NCBI GenBank assembly: GCA_017513525.1 | Contig: JAFXFC010000001.1 | Coordinates: 1 to 64,000, forward strand | Source of the DNA: Clostridia bacterium | GTDB lineage: Bacteria; Bacillota; Clostridia; Oscillospirales; Acutalibacteraceae | Length of the DNA: 64,000 bases | Direction of reading: 5' to 3' | In this document: in pieces, positions 33,611 through 42,500 of the stretch | Layout: each line of letters begins with the position of its first letter | Numbering within the stretch: position 1 is the first letter of the stretch | Notes under the pieces: model-generated | The model's database searches: none | Told to the model about the DNA's origin: nothing | The model's input: only the letters and a program-made list of their open reading frames with translations | Made by a program: the position numbers and the translations under genes

Positions 33611-34969
33611 ATGTGCACTAGTTTTGCAGTCAGTGCAGAAGAGCAATACAGAAAAATGACACAGACTCCTGTGGCAAAACTTATAATAACACTGGGAATT
33701 CCGACTACTATAAGTATGCTGATTACCAACATATATAATATGGCTGACTCATATTTTGTAAGCGGTATATCTCTTAGTGCAGGCGGTGCTACAAGTATTG
33801 TCTTCGGAGTAATGGCAATTCTTCAGGCTTTCGGATTTATGTTCGGTCACGGCGCAGGAAGTCATATCAGCCGTATGCTTGGTAGTAAGCAGCTTGAAAA
33901 AGCAAGTAAATTTGCTTCTACGGGTTTTTTCTGGGCATTGTTTTTCGGTATTCTGATTATGATAACAGGACTTATCTTCATTGAGCCGTTAATGAGATTG
34001 CTCGGAAGCACCGATACAATTCTTCCGTATGCAGTGGATTATTGTACTTTTATACTGCTTGCCGCACCTGCCATGACAAGCAGTTGTGTGTTAAATAATA
34101 TTCTCCGTTACGAGGGAAAAGCGGCTTTGGCGATGATTGGTCTTACAACGGGCGGGATACTTAATATAGCACTTGACCCTCTTTTTATATTTGGCTTTAA
34201 TATGGGAATAAAGGGTGCAGGTATTGCCACTGCATTATCGCAATATGTATCCTTCGGTATTCTTTTATCTATGTTTATTGCCAAAAAAACACAAAGCAGT
34301 ATCTCTCCGAAGTATTTTACAAAAGACAGAACGATTTTGCAGATAATGGCAACAGGACTTCCGAGCCTTGCAAGACAGGGACTTACAAGTATTTCTACTA
34401 TGGTGCTTAATATGCAGGCAAAAATGTTCGGCGATGCCGCTATTGCCGCAATGGGATATGTCGGAAGAACATCAAGTCTGATATTCTGCGTTGGTCTTGG
34501 TATCGGTCAGGGCTTTCAGCCTGTTGCGGGATTCAATTACGGCGCAAAGAAATATTCAAGAGTAAAAAAGGGTACTTTATTTACATGGGGCTTCGGCACG
34601 GCATTTATCGGTGCAATTGCGGCAGTGTGTTTTATTTTTGCACCTGAGATCATTTCACTTTTCAGAAAAGAAACCGAAGTGCTGATGATTGGCAGTCAAG
34701 CGCTCAGAATTAACTGTGCATTTCTTTTGGTAGTTCCCATATCGGTAGTTGTAACTATGCTGTTCCAGAGTATAGGAAAAAGTATTCCCGCTCTGATTTT
34801 GTCGTGCTTACAAAGCGGACTGATTTTTATTCCGTTATGCTTTATTCTGCCGAAATTTTTAGGAGTTTTGGGAATAGAGCTGTCGCAGCCGATAGCCTAC
34901 TTTATTTCCGCACTTGTTTCACTTCCGTGTATGCTGGTATTCCTGAAAAACCTTCCGCAGGATGAATGA
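33611..34969 (+). CDS. MATE-family efflux transporter
   Basis: A 452-residue, 12-TM multidrug and toxin extrusion protein. Characteristic stretches are PTTISMLITNIYNMADSYFV, FGHGAGSHISRMLG and, in the second half, FCVGLGIGQGFQPVAGFNYG. Likely a Na- or H-coupled exporter of cationic compounds at the membrane. The CGAGGTAAA box sets the start at ATG 33611. Monocistronic, with a stem-loop at about 34997-35034 shared with the convergent carrier gene. Confidence 0.9.
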   Translation: MCTSFAVSAEEQYRKMTQTPVAKLIITLGIPTTISMLITNIYNMADSYFVSGISLSAGGATSIVFGVMAILQAFGFMFGHGAGSHISRMLGSKQLEKASKFASTGFFWALFFGILIMITGLIFIEPLMRLLGSTDTILPYAVDYCTFILLAAPAMTSSCVLNNILRYEGKAALAMIGLTTGGILNIALDPLFIFGFNMGIKGAGIATALSQYVSFGILLSMFIAKKTQSSISPKYFTKDRTILQIMATGLPSLARQGLTSISTMVLNMQAKMFGDAAIAAMGYVGRTSSLIFCVGLGIGQGFQPVAGFNYGAKKYSRVKKGTLFTWGFGTAFIGAIAAVCFIFAPEIISLFRKETEVLMIGSQALRINCAFLLVVPISVVVTMLFQSIGKSIPALILSCLQSGLIFIPLCFILPKFLGVLGIELSQPIAYFISALVSLPCMLVFLKNLPQDE

Positions 34970-34993
34970 GGATTACGGTATCTGATTATACAA

Positions 34994-35038
34994 CAAAAAA
35001 CTACAAGCCTACCTTCCGGTAAGTTTGTAGTTTTCTTA
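34994..35038. terminator. Bidirectional terminator
   Basis: AAAACTACAA and TTGTAGTTTT stem with an inner ACC/GGT pairing, between convergent MATE and carrier genes. Confidence 0.7.
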
Positions 35039-35054
35039 TTAAATATAAAGATTT

Positions 35055-36827
35055 TTATTCTGCCGATACATTTACGGCTTCAGTGTCTTCTGCCGCTAAA
35101 GCATCTGCTCGTTTTTGGAGCTCTTCCATTATTTGTGCGTGTTTTTCGTCTGTGTAATCCCAGAAGAAGAGGTAAGGAAGACTCATTAAGAGATAGCCTG
35201 CCATATCAAATGCAAGACCTATTATCATGCACTTTACTCTGACATCGGAAATAAACAGAACATCCCAGTCTGAGGTAAAGCCTACTCTGTAGAACATAAG
35301 AGGAATTATAAGGCTTATGAGAGCGGATATGGGACCTGTGAACCAGCCGACAACGCCCTGATATGCTTCAAAGCGTTCACCCGAAATATACATCTGATAG
35401 TCGCTGATTCTTATATTCATATCCTCGGAAGCCAGTTCAATTGCGGATTTCAGGGCATCGCGAAGACAGATTCCTATGAAAAGCACCAATCCGCAAAGCA
35501 TGGGAGAATCGCCTAAGAACAGGAAAGCGAGAATAAAAATACCGCTTGAGCCGAACATAATAAGCTGCTTGAACACGAAAAGTGTCTTGAACTGGAATCT
35601 CTTTCTGATCCACGGAGCTAAGAATGCACCGGGATTTCCTACGAATGCTATTGCATTTTCGGCAACTGCAAAGAAGAAGCCGGTTTCTCTCCATGTATAT
35701 ATAAGCATTATCTGTCCTATGCCTATCATACCGTTTCCGAGAGAGTCCAGAAGTGCCGAAGCCTGCTTTATCCACAGGTATTTATTTTTCATAATACCGT
35801 CGATGCAGTCCCAGAACGAATAGTATTTCTTCTTGTCGAGGGGAGGTGCGGGAATTCTTTCTCTGATTTTTCCGAGTCCCGAATACATCATAATTATACT
35901 AAGTACTAATGCTATCGGAATAATATACTGGAATGTGCCTCTGTCTCTTATACCGTTTACAAAGAACATACCCGAAACCGTGGGAATTACCATTGTCATT
36001 ATTGAGCGCAGTAAATGGCTGAGTTTAACGGGCCAGCAACGGATAAGCATTCTTTCGTGTCCGTTGGGGCTTATGTTATCCGCTATCTGCTGAGGTGCGC
36101 CTGTGAAGCCGAACATTCCGAAGAGCTGGAACAGCACATAAAGCTTCCATACACGGTCTATAAGGGGTTCTTCAAAGAGGGGAAGCTCACAAATAAGCAC
36201 GACCATTATAAGGCATTGAACTATATTTGCATAAGCAAATACCTTGTATCTGCCGAGCTTCGGGATAAGCTTTTTCTTTATTATGATACATCTGAAGCCG
36301 CCCCAGCCCGAGACAAACATATGTATACCGAAAATTTTGAAGATACTGAATAAATTCAGTCCCTGCCATTTGGTATTCATATAAGTTACGATATTTTCGG
36401 GGATAGGCAGTATTTTTGACATATCAAATATAAGTAAGATAAGTCCCAATGCCGCAACGCTTAAATATATTGAGAAATATTTTTTCTCCGTTTTTTTCGG
36501 AAGTATTCCGAGGTTTGCATCAATACCCATGTTGAGCATACTCCAAAGATAGCCCGAAACAAGGAAAAAGGCATTTATTGCGGAGAATGTCAAAATGGGA
36601 ATTTCATAATAGTATGCAACAAGATAACATCCTGTACCGAAGGATAAAAAGCCTAAAAGGTGCTGTGCAGAGTAATTACCGCCGACGGCAAGAAAAATGG
36701 AGATGTATTCTTTGTAAGGAACATATTTACCTTCTGCGGGAGTATGCCAATGGTCTTTAAATTCAGATATAAAAGAACCAGCTTTTTGTTTAAACGGAAC
36801 TTTTTCAGCCGTTGATTTTTTACTCAT
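35055..36827 (-). CDS. MFS-like multi-pass carrier
   Basis: A 590-residue membrane protein with about 12 hydrophobic segments, polar tails of about 40 residues at each end and a long first cytoplasmic stretch. The sequence (FTGAPQQIADNISPNGHERM, RCWPVKLSHLLRSIMTM, YISGERFEAYQGVVGWFTGP) is reminiscent of GPH/MFS sugar symporters but divergent. It starts four bases after the LRR gene stop with GGAGG ahead of the ATG, so it is the third gene of the GH16-LRR operon and would import the products of the secreted glucanase-like enzyme. Substrate unknown. Confidence 0.65.
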   Translation of the reverse strand: MSKKSTAEKVPFKQKAGSFISEFKDHWHTPAEGKYVPYKEYISIFLAVGGNYSAQHLLGFLSFGTGCYLVAYYYEIPILTFSAINAFFLVSGYLWSMLNMGIDANLGILPKKTEKKYFSIYLSVAALGLILLIFDMSKILPIPENIVTYMNTKWQGLNLFSIFKIFGIHMFVSGWGGFRCIIIKKKLIPKLGRYKVFAYANIVQCLIMVVLICELPLFEEPLIDRVWKLYVLFQLFGMFGFTGAPQQIADNISPNGHERMLIRCWPVKLSHLLRSIMTMVIPTVSGMFFVNGIRDRGTFQYIIPIALVLSIIMMYSGLGKIRERIPAPPLDKKKYYSFWDCIDGIMKNKYLWIKQASALLDSLGNGMIGIGQIMLIYTWRETGFFFAVAENAIAFVGNPGAFLAPWIRKRFQFKTLFVFKQLIMFGSSGIFILAFLFLGDSPMLCGLVLFIGICLRDALKSAIELASEDMNIRISDYQMYISGERFEAYQGVVGWFTGPISALISLIIPLMFYRVGFTSDWDVLFISDVRVKCMIIGLAFDMAGYLLMSLPYLFFWDYTDEKHAQIMEELQKRADALAAEDTEAVNVSAE

Positions 36828-36830
36828 TTT

Positions 36831-37790
36831 TTATCCCTCCTGTTCCTGCAGACTGTCAAGTCGCACTTTTTCTGCCTGTGCTTCTTCAAGAGTTTTTCCG
36901 TATTCGGGAGTAATTGCAACATGGAAAAGCACTTTAAGAACATTCTTTGGAAGCCAGCTTTCGCCGAATTCTATAGACTCCTCATTTTCGGCACCCATAT
37001 ACATAGTAGATATACCGCCGCAGGAGAAGAATGCGTAATCGTCAATGAAGTTTACTGTTGAGGGAATATACATAACGGGGCTGATACTGCCGCAATAGCT
37101 GAAAGCATCTGCGCCGATACTTTCGAGTCCTTCGGGAAGCCATATGCTCCACATATTGCCGCAACCGAAGAAGGACATTGTGCCTATTGTTTTAAGTGTA
37201 GAAGGGAATGTAAGATGCACAAGGTCCGTATTTTTATAAAAGCTGAAGCTTTCTATGTTTTCAACACCATCGGGAATAACAAAGGTGTCGGCAGTATCGG
37301 CAAGACCCTGTTCAACCTTCCACTGTCCGTTTAATATCGGATGAAGAATAAGTGTTTTCATGTCTTTTGTGAAAAGCACGCCGTCAACTGAAGTAAAATA
37401 AGGATTTTCTTCATCTACAAAGACGGCTCTTAACTGTTTACAGTAATAAAATGCGGAATCTGCGATATACTGAACATCTTTTCCGATATAAATAAACTGC
37501 ACATATTCGTCACTGACTATTGTGAAATCGCCTACAGCGATAACGGGCTTGGTTTCATCGGGATCGCTTCCGTCTTCATTTCTTACATAGTCTATATGTA
37601 CCTCAGTAGTGTCCGAGTTTCCGTTAAAGCCGTAAAACTCCCAGCCGCTCAGCCCTTCAATATCTCCAATGTTTTCCTGTTCTCTGAATTCAAAGGTATC
37701 TCTTGCTATTGAAAAAAATGTGAAAGACAGTGAAAGACCTATGAAAGATACCAGAACAACCACAAAAACAATTTTTTTCCAGGTTGCCAA
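36831..37790 (-). CDS. Membrane-anchored LRR_5 (BspA-like) protein
   Basis: A 319-residue protein with an N-terminal membrane helix (IVFVVVLVSFIGLSLSFTFF, residues 7-26) and BspA/TpLRR-type leucine-rich repeats of 23 residues (YIADSAFYYCKQLRAVFV, NIESFSFYKNTDLVHLTFP, TIGTMSFFGCGNMWSIWLP, SIGADAFSYCGSISPVMYIP, FIDDYAFFSCGGISTMYMG). These form binding surfaces on the outside of the cell. The start is a TTG, six bases after GGAGGGG; no ATG fits. It sits between a secreted GH16 and a carrier, so it may bind the glycan that they process. Confidence 0.85.
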   Translation of the reverse strand: MATWKKIVFVVVLVSFIGLSLSFTFFSIARDTFEFREQENIGDIEGLSGWEFYGFNGNSDTTEVHIDYVRNEDGSDPDETKPVIAVGDFTIVSDEYVQFIYIGKDVQYIADSAFYYCKQLRAVFVDEENPYFTSVDGVLFTKDMKTLILHPILNGQWKVEQGLADTADTFVIPDGVENIESFSFYKNTDLVHLTFPSTLKTIGTMSFFGCGNMWSIWLPEGLESIGADAFSYCGSISPVMYIPSTVNFIDDYAFFSCGGISTMYMGAENEESIEFGESWLPKNVLKVLFHVAITPEYGKTLEEAQAEKVRLDSLQEQEG

Positions 37791-37813
37791 AGTAAGCCCC
37801 TCCCAACATTTTT

Positions 37814-38716
37814 TTATTTATACTGATATACTCTTACATAGTCAACAATGAATTCTGCTGTATCGCCGGGCTTCATACTCATTTTGCCTGTGCCGTGGCG
37901 GTCTGCGTGAGCAACACCGTTTTCACCTGCAACCTCGCAGGAAACAAGAAGCCATTCGGGATTCTGACTTACTCCGCCCGCACTTGTTCTGCAGGTTTCA
38001 ACTCCGTTTATGTAGAATATATATTCGTTTTCGTTCCACTCAACACCATAGGTGTTATATTCTTCATACGGATTATTTGCATAGTATTTTCCGAGACCTA
38101 CGCCCGTCATTTGCTCGCCGTAGCCGTCATAGATAATACCTGTCTGAATGCAGTCGCCGTAGCCTAATATTTCGTCCTTATAGAACATGGACTCAAAAAT
38201 GTCAACCTCCGTGCCGTCCTTGCCTGAACCGTCTACATCAACTACGCCGCCGTTCATCATCCAGAATGCGGACCACATACCGGTGGATTTAGGAAGAATA
38301 CAGCTTATTTCAAAATATCCGTATTTGAATTCGCACAGATCCTGAGTGGAGATACAAGCGGTATACCATCCCTCTTTGTAGGGTTTGAAATCAATGGAGT
38401 CGCCCCATTCTTCGAGATATTTATTCTCAAGGGGTTCCTCAAAATATGCAGTTGTAATAGTGAGATTGCCGTCAGCAACACTTACCATATCCTCGTGCCA
38501 GAAGCCGCCTTTTCTTTCTGTGACCCACCAATCGGTCTGCCACTTTGTACGGTCAAGCTCAGTGCCTTCAAATTCATCTGCCCAGACGAGCTCAAATCTG
38601 TTTTCAAGCTCTAATTCCTGTCCGCTGGGTACTGCGGGAAGGTCTATTAAGTTTGGAAGTGAGGGTGAAAGAAGCATTAAAAATGCTACAAGTAATCTTA
38701 TAATCGTTCTGAACAT
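37814..38716 (-). CDS. Secreted GH16 beta-glucanase-like enzyme
   Basis: A 300-residue exported protein with a signal peptide (IIRLLVAFLMLLSPSLPNL) and a GH16 jelly roll: FELVWADEFEGTELDRTKWQ opening and the catalytic GTEVDIFES (nucleophile E170, D172, acid/base E175). The short form without the extra Met of the laminarinase insert cannot be assigned further; beta-1,3/1,4-glucan or a galactan are candidates. It is the first gene of a compact minus-strand operon (24 bp to the LRR gene, then 3 bp to the carrier). The AGGAGG box sets the start. Confidence 0.88.
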   Translation of the reverse strand: MFRTIIRLLVAFLMLLSPSLPNLIDLPAVPSGQELELENRFELVWADEFEGTELDRTKWQTDWWVTERKGGFWHEDMVSVADGNLTITTAYFEEPLENKYLEEWGDSIDFKPYKEGWYTACISTQDLCEFKYGYFEISCILPKSTGMWSAFWMMNGGVVDVDGSGKDGTEVDIFESMFYKDEILGYGDCIQTGIIYDGYGEQMTGVGLGKYYANNPYEEYNTYGVEWNENEYIFYINGVETCRTSAGGVSQNPEWLLVSCEVAGENGVAHADRHGTGKMSMKPGDTAEFIVDYVRVYQYK

Positions 38717-38837
38717 AAAAAAACCTCCTGATTTTTATAAATTCATTATAACAAAAAGAATAACAGAGTGTCAATGTAAATAAAATTTGTTGTTATATAA
38801 ATTATTTTTTAGTTAATAATACTGCTGAGGTGATTTT

Positions 38838-39113
38838 ATGGCAAAAAAGGGAATGAAAAGACCCGAAAGGACTCATGTGAAGCCGAGAAATGAAGAGGCT
38901 GCAGTTCCCGAAATTCAGGGTAAAGCGAAAAGCGGAAAAGAGCATGTAAATCCTGTTATCCCCGGCACGTCAGCACCCTCTCAAAAGGTATATCATACGA
39001 GACCTTTTAAGGAAGAAAGGCATATTTCCTCTGCATATTCCTTAATTGATAATGACCTTGCAAGGGATAATACCGAAAATGATCTGCCTTTTGAAGATAC
39101 TCAAGATTTATAA
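38838..39113 (+). CDS. Small charged protein of unknown function
   Basis: A 91-residue protein without hydrophobic segments. The first half is basic (KKGMKRPERTHVKPRNEEA), the last third acidic (NDLARDNTENDLPFEDTQDL), so it is probably mostly disordered. The GAGGTG box eight bases before the ATG supports translation. The family is not recognised. Downstream lie two stem-loops and the palindromic element at 39.2 kb. Confidence 0.6.
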   Translation: MAKKGMKRPERTHVKPRNEEAAVPEIQGKAKSGKEHVNPVIPGTSAPSQKVYHTRPFKEERHISSAYSLIDNDLARDNTENDLPFEDTQDL

Positions 39114-39117
39114 AAGC

Positions 39118-39173
39118 CTTTGAAAAAGGTCGGCTTTTGAAGCAATTTTGATGCTTCAAAGGTCGATTTTTTT
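39118..39173 (+). terminator. Double stem-loop after small charged protein gene
   Basis: AAAGCC/GGCTTT stem and then TTTGAAGCA-attt-TGATGCTTCAAA-like stem, followed by GGTCGATTTTTTT. The second stem with its T run is the likely terminator. Confidence 0.6.
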
Positions 39174-39311
39174 GCTTTATAGGAAATTCCTTCCTATAAA
39201 GCAAAAGGATTTTATGTCCCGCCGAACGGGAAGTAAACTTCCCTCGGCGATGGACTATACGAAAACGGTCGCCGCAGGCGTACGGCGAAGCCGTTTTCTT
39301 GTTGACATAAA
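39170..39311. repeat. Palindrome plus three-way-junction inverted repeats
   Basis: A perfect 16-bp inverted repeat, TTTTGCTTTATAGGAA (39170-39185) with its complement at 39191-39206 around attcc, is followed by a second structure. That one has an outer stem TTTATGTC/GACATAAA (39211-39218 with 39304-39311) and two inner hairpins: CGCCGA/TCGGCG with GGGAAG/CTTCCC (39220-39249), and GAAAACGG/CCGTTTTC with CGCCG/CGGCG (39261-39298). No coding frame. It looks like a small non-autonomous element or structured RNA. The first half of the palindrome also occurs at 14171. Confidence 0.6.
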
Positions 39312-39388
39312 GCATTATGTTAATATAAAATAATATATGATATAAAGAAATGGCGTAAATTTATAACTTTGATTGATTTTGGTGAACT

Positions 39389-39895
39389 ATGAATTATATT
39401 ATCGGTCAGCTCGTAGGTATTCTTGTTACCGTTACGGTAATAATTATACAACAGCTTAAAAAAAGAACTCAGATATTGTGGGCATCGGTGCTCGCAAATA
39501 TTCTCGGTGCACTGAACGTCTTGCTTCTGGACGGCTTCGGCTCGGGTGTTACAGTAAACTTTGTTGCCATAGCGCAGATTCTCATAGCCTTATGGCACGA
39601 AAAGAAGAACACAACCGAATCAACCCTTGAAAAAATTATCTTTTTCGTGCTCTACGTGGGTGTGGGTATTATGAGCTATACCTCACCTCTGGATATTCTT
39701 GCAATTCTTGCAGCCGTTTTCTATATGGTTGCAATGCTTCAGAAAAAGGAGCAGAATATCCGTCTGTGCCTTCTTGCAAATATGACCTCGTGGACAATAT
39801 ATCACGGAATTTTACGTTCAACGGGCATATTTGCACAGCTTGCAGGTATTTGCTCCTCACTTATCGCCCTTTTCAGATACCGTAATAAAAATTAA
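39389..39895 (+). CDS. YgjV family inner-membrane protein
   Basis: A 168-residue membrane protein with about five helices, matching the YgjV (Imp-YgjV) family: GQLVGILVTVTVIIIQQLKK, ASVLANILGALNVLLLDGFG, then LLANMTSWTIYHGILRSTGI and a final helix. The family is a small 'inner membrane' group without proven function, possibly related to sugar transport. It lies 22 bp before the AIM24 gene, probably co-transcribed. Confidence 0.8.
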   Translation: MNYIIGQLVGILVTVTVIIIQQLKKRTQILWASVLANILGALNVLLLDGFGSGVTVNFVAIAQILIALWHEKKNTTESTLEKIIFFVLYVGVGIMSYTSPLDILAILAAVFYMVAMLQKKEQNIRLCLLANMTSWTIYHGILRSTGIFAQLAGICSSLIALFRYRNKN

Positions 39896-39917
39896 TTTTA
39901 TAAAGGAGAATGGTATT

Positions 39918-40697
39918 ATGTATCAGATCAATAATTTTACAAACAATGACGATGTAAGAATTCTTGACAACAGGGGACCTTTTTCCGTTGTTGAGTATAT
40001 CAGAGATTTAAGTGTTACACCTGCCACTGCAATGACGGCATATTATTGCAATCAGATGAATGTCCGTAAAAGACAGCTTCTTTGTGAGCTCAACAAGACT
40101 TCGGGTGTTGTATGTCAGGCAGGCTCTATGCAGTGGAGTGTGGGTAATGTAAACGCGACTACTGGCATTAAGAGTGTTGGTGATCTTTTCGGCAAGGCTG
40201 TAAGAGGTAAGGTAACAGGTGAAAGTGCAATTAAGCCCGAATACAAGGGTGACGGTGTTTTGGTGCTTGAACCTACTTATAAGCACATAATTTTACTTGA
40301 TACTGAGGATTGGAACGGCTCTCTAGTTCTTGATGACGGTCTTTTCCTTGCTTGTGATGCCGCTTTGCAGCATAAGGCAGTTATGCGTTCAAACTTTTCA
40401 TCCGCAGTAGCAGGCGGTGAAGGACTTTTCAATCTCAGCATAAACGGCAAGGGCATATGTGCTATTGAATCAAGATGTCCCAGAGAAGAGCTTATTGAAA
40501 TAAATCTTCAGAATGATGTGCTTAAGGTTGACGGAAACCTTGCAATTGCATGGAGCAATTCGCTTAATTTCACAGTTGAGCGTTCAGGTAAAACTCTTAT
40601 AGGATCCGCGGCATCCGGTGAGGGACTTGTGAATGTCTACAGAGGAACAGGTAAAGTTCTTTTAGCTCCCATTGACAGAATGCCGACAAGTTATTAA
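39918..40697 (+). CDS. AIM24 family protein
   Basis: A 259-residue AIM24-family protein (MYQINNFTNNDDVRILDNRG, SGVVCQAGSMQWSVGNVNAT, KGDGVLVLEPTYKHIILLDT, GEGLFNLSINGKGICAIESR, ASGEGLVNVYRGTGKVLLAP). The fold is a duplicated beta-prism; the bacterial function is unknown, although in yeast AIM24 is mitochondrial. ATG 39918 with AAAGGAG is chosen over upstream in-frame codons. Terminated by a strong bidirectional hairpin. Confidence 0.88.
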   Translation: MYQINNFTNNDDVRILDNRGPFSVVEYIRDLSVTPATAMTAYYCNQMNVRKRQLLCELNKTSGVVCQAGSMQWSVGNVNATTGIKSVGDLFGKAVRGKVTGESAIKPEYKGDGVLVLEPTYKHIILLDTEDWNGSLVLDDGLFLACDAALQHKAVMRSNFSSAVAGGEGLFNLSINGKGICAIESRCPREELIEINLQNDVLKVDGNLAIAWSNSLNFTVERSGKTLIGSAASGEGLVNVYRGTGKVLLAPIDRMPTSY

Positions 40698-40701
40698 AAA
40701 A

Positions 40702-40733
40702 TTACCCGTCAGCGGTGTGCTGACGGGTAAAAT
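40702..40733. terminator. Bidirectional terminator
   Basis: TTACCCGTCAGC-ggtgt-GCTGACGGGTAA, a perfect 12-bp stem flanked by A-rich and T-rich runs, shared by the AIM24 gene and the convergent phosphatase gene. Confidence 0.9.
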
Positions 40734-41435
40734 TTATTGTGTATACATATCTTTCGGAAAATGTGCCGTGCTGTTGATGTAATTAAAAATTATATCACCG
40801 TATTTGTTTGTACCGGGGGTATAAAACGATATTTTTGTTACTCCCGTATTTGCAAAATCTATATCGTATATGGGAGTTTTATCAAGTCCCATAAGGTGAA
40901 AAACTATATATGTAATAAATGCGGCGTGGGAAACTACGCATATTTTTTCGCCGTTCCCGTGATGTGAACGAAGATAATCTATTGTGTTTTTTGCTCTTTC
41001 AAAAAGAGATGGCTCGTCTTTTGCATCACTGTAGCAGACAACAGGTGCATTTTCATCTACATCGGGAGCGAGTGCGGCTTCGGGATTTATGGACTGCAGC
41101 TCCTCCCATGAAGCACCTTCATAATCATTGCCCAAGCCGTTTTCAGTAAGAAGAGGAAGAATTCTTAAAGCCTGTCTTTTTGCCTGTTTATTAATAACCT
41201 CGGTTGCTGTTCTTAGGGCTCTTCTTAATGCACTCGAATAAACATAATCAAACTGAACATCTGAGAGATATTCTCCGAGAAGCTTTGCCTGAGTGATACC
41301 AAGCTCGGAAAGAAGCGGGTCTGCCAAATCTGCGATTGTGGGAACTTCACGCACCTTTATACCTGCATTTCCGTTACTTTGTGCGTGACGGATAAGATAA
41401 ATTTCAAGTTCAAGTATGGGAGTTTTATTTTCCAT
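40734..41435 (-). CDS. Histidine phosphatase superfamily protein
   Basis: A 233-residue phosphoglycerate-mutase-like phosphatase. Catalytic LIRHAQSNGNAG near residue 13, YVYSSALRRALRTATEVI, and the second catalytic His in ICVVSHAAFITYIVFHLMG. All residues of the phosphohistidine pocket are visible. Likely a cytosolic sugar- or nucleotide-phosphate phosphatase (cobC/GpmB-like); it is not a metabolic phosphoglycerate mutase by motif alone. AAAGGAAA sets the start. Confidence 0.88.
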   Translation of the reverse strand: MENKTPILELEIYLIRHAQSNGNAGIKVREVPTIADLADPLLSELGITQAKLLGEYLSDVQFDYVYSSALRRALRTATEVINKQAKRQALRILPLLTENGLGNDYEGASWEELQSINPEAALAPDVDENAPVVCYSDAKDEPSLFERAKNTIDYLRSHHGNGEKICVVSHAAFITYIVFHLMGLDKTPIYDIDFANTGVTKISFYTPGTNKYGDIIFNYINSTAHFPKDMYTQ

Positions 41436-41492
41436 AAATTTATTTCCTTTTCATATACTTGAAAATAATTATAGAGAATACTCGATTTTTTG

Positions 41493-41918
41493 TCAAATAA
41501 TTTTACTGAGATTTTTATTAAGCTTCCGGCTTAAATGCCTTACCGTAATAAATACCGTAGTCCATATTATGAAGAATGTTACGATGAAAATAAGGCTGAA
41601 TATTATGATCACCGTAATATTGAACGGTATCCATGAATTTATAAGATAACATATAAGATAAGCCGCATAAAGAGTTGAGAAATGGCAGGCGAGAGCTTTC
41701 GGTACAGAAAAATGCTCTATCTGGTTGAACACACTTGCACCTGCCTGAATGAATGCTAAAAAGTAAGTAGATATTATTGCAATTAAAAGCTGTGTTGCCG
41801 AAAGCTGAAAATTTATTTCAAAAAGAGTAATAATGAAAAAAACTATCGCTGCAGTAACGGGTCCGAGACCTGAAAACATAAAGCCTCTTTTAAGAAATTC
41901 TTTTAAGTATATATTCAT
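41493..41918 (-). CDS. DUF3021 membrane protein, LytTR partner
   Basis: A 141-residue protein with four membrane helices (GLGPVTAAIVFFIITLFEI, LLIAIISTYFLAFIQAGASV, HFSTLYAAYLICYLIN, FNITVIIIFSLIFIVTFFII). It starts one base after the stop of the LytTR gene, the typical pairing of DUF3021 with a LytTR-domain regulator in Firmicutes. Such membrane partners inhibit their regulator until a membrane signal arrives; this is family knowledge from LytTR regulatory systems. Confidence 0.82.
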   Translation of the reverse strand: MNIYLKEFLKRGFMFSGLGPVTAAIVFFIITLFEINFQLSATQLLIAIISTYFLAFIQAGASVFNQIEHFSVPKALACHFSTLYAAYLICYLINSWIPFNITVIIIFSLIFIVTFFIIWTTVFITVRHLSRKLNKNLSKII

Positions 41919-41919
41919 A

Positions 41920-42348
41920 TTATAGTCCTAACCTTTCTTTGACTGCTTTCACCTGTCTGCGGGAAACAAAATCCGTTAAGCCGTTATTGAATGTAACCTT
42001 GAGAGTTCCCGAAACAGAGCAGTCGAATTTTTTTATTGCTCTTAAATTACCGATAGCCGATTGATTGAGCTTTATAAAATAATCGGGCATTTTTTCTTCT
42101 ATCATATAAAGCCGTTCTTTTACGGTGAATTCTTCATTATTTGTGAATGCTTTGATTTTTTCATTTTCCACCGAAAATAAAACAATATCCGAAAAGTATA
42201 ATTTATAAATCTCACCGTTTATAAAGCCTAAAAGCTCGTTTTCACAGGATAAGAGCCTTTCAATATCATCAACTATCTTTCTTTTTTCGTGAATGTAAAT
42301 ATCTATTTTTTCTTCTTTTGTTTTGTCGACAAAAACATTTAATTTCAA
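41920..42348 (-). CDS. LytTR-domain transcription regulator
   Basis: A 142-residue regulator with a C-terminal LytTR DNA-binding domain (IYKLYFSDIVLFSVENEKIK, YFIKLNQSAIGNLRAIKKFD, GLTDFVSRRQVKAVKERLGL). It lacks a receiver domain; the first 40 residues are a small beta segment instead. The start codon is TTG 42348, eight bases after a strong AAGGGGG; the next ATG is too far inside. With the DUF3021 gene it forms a LytTR regulatory system that usually controls itself and a nearby target. Confidence 0.85.
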   Translation of the reverse strand: MKLNVFVDKTKEEKIDIYIHEKRKIVDDIERLLSCENELLGFINGEIYKLYFSDIVLFSVENEKIKAFTNNEEFTVKERLYMIEEKMPDYFIKLNQSAIGNLRAIKKFDCSVSGTLKVTFNNGLTDFVSRRQVKAVKERLGL

Positions 42349-42459
42349 GCTTCAGTCCCCCTTTCAGTTTTGATTATATTGAAAGAAACCGGCTTGTAAA
42401 GTGATTTTCGGTATTTGGCCCTTTTTTTAAAGTAAACGGTAAAAAAGCAAAAAATTTTA

Positions 42460-42500
42460 CCCCGAAAGAGGAAAAATCCTTTTTCGAGGTAAGTTTTTAC
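42460..42500 (-). terminator. Stem-loop after DUF2804 paralogue 2
   Basis: TTACC-CGAAA and TTTCG-GGTAA arms with an AGG/CCT inner pairing, running into the last codons of the DUF2804 gene on the minus strand. Confidence 0.5.
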
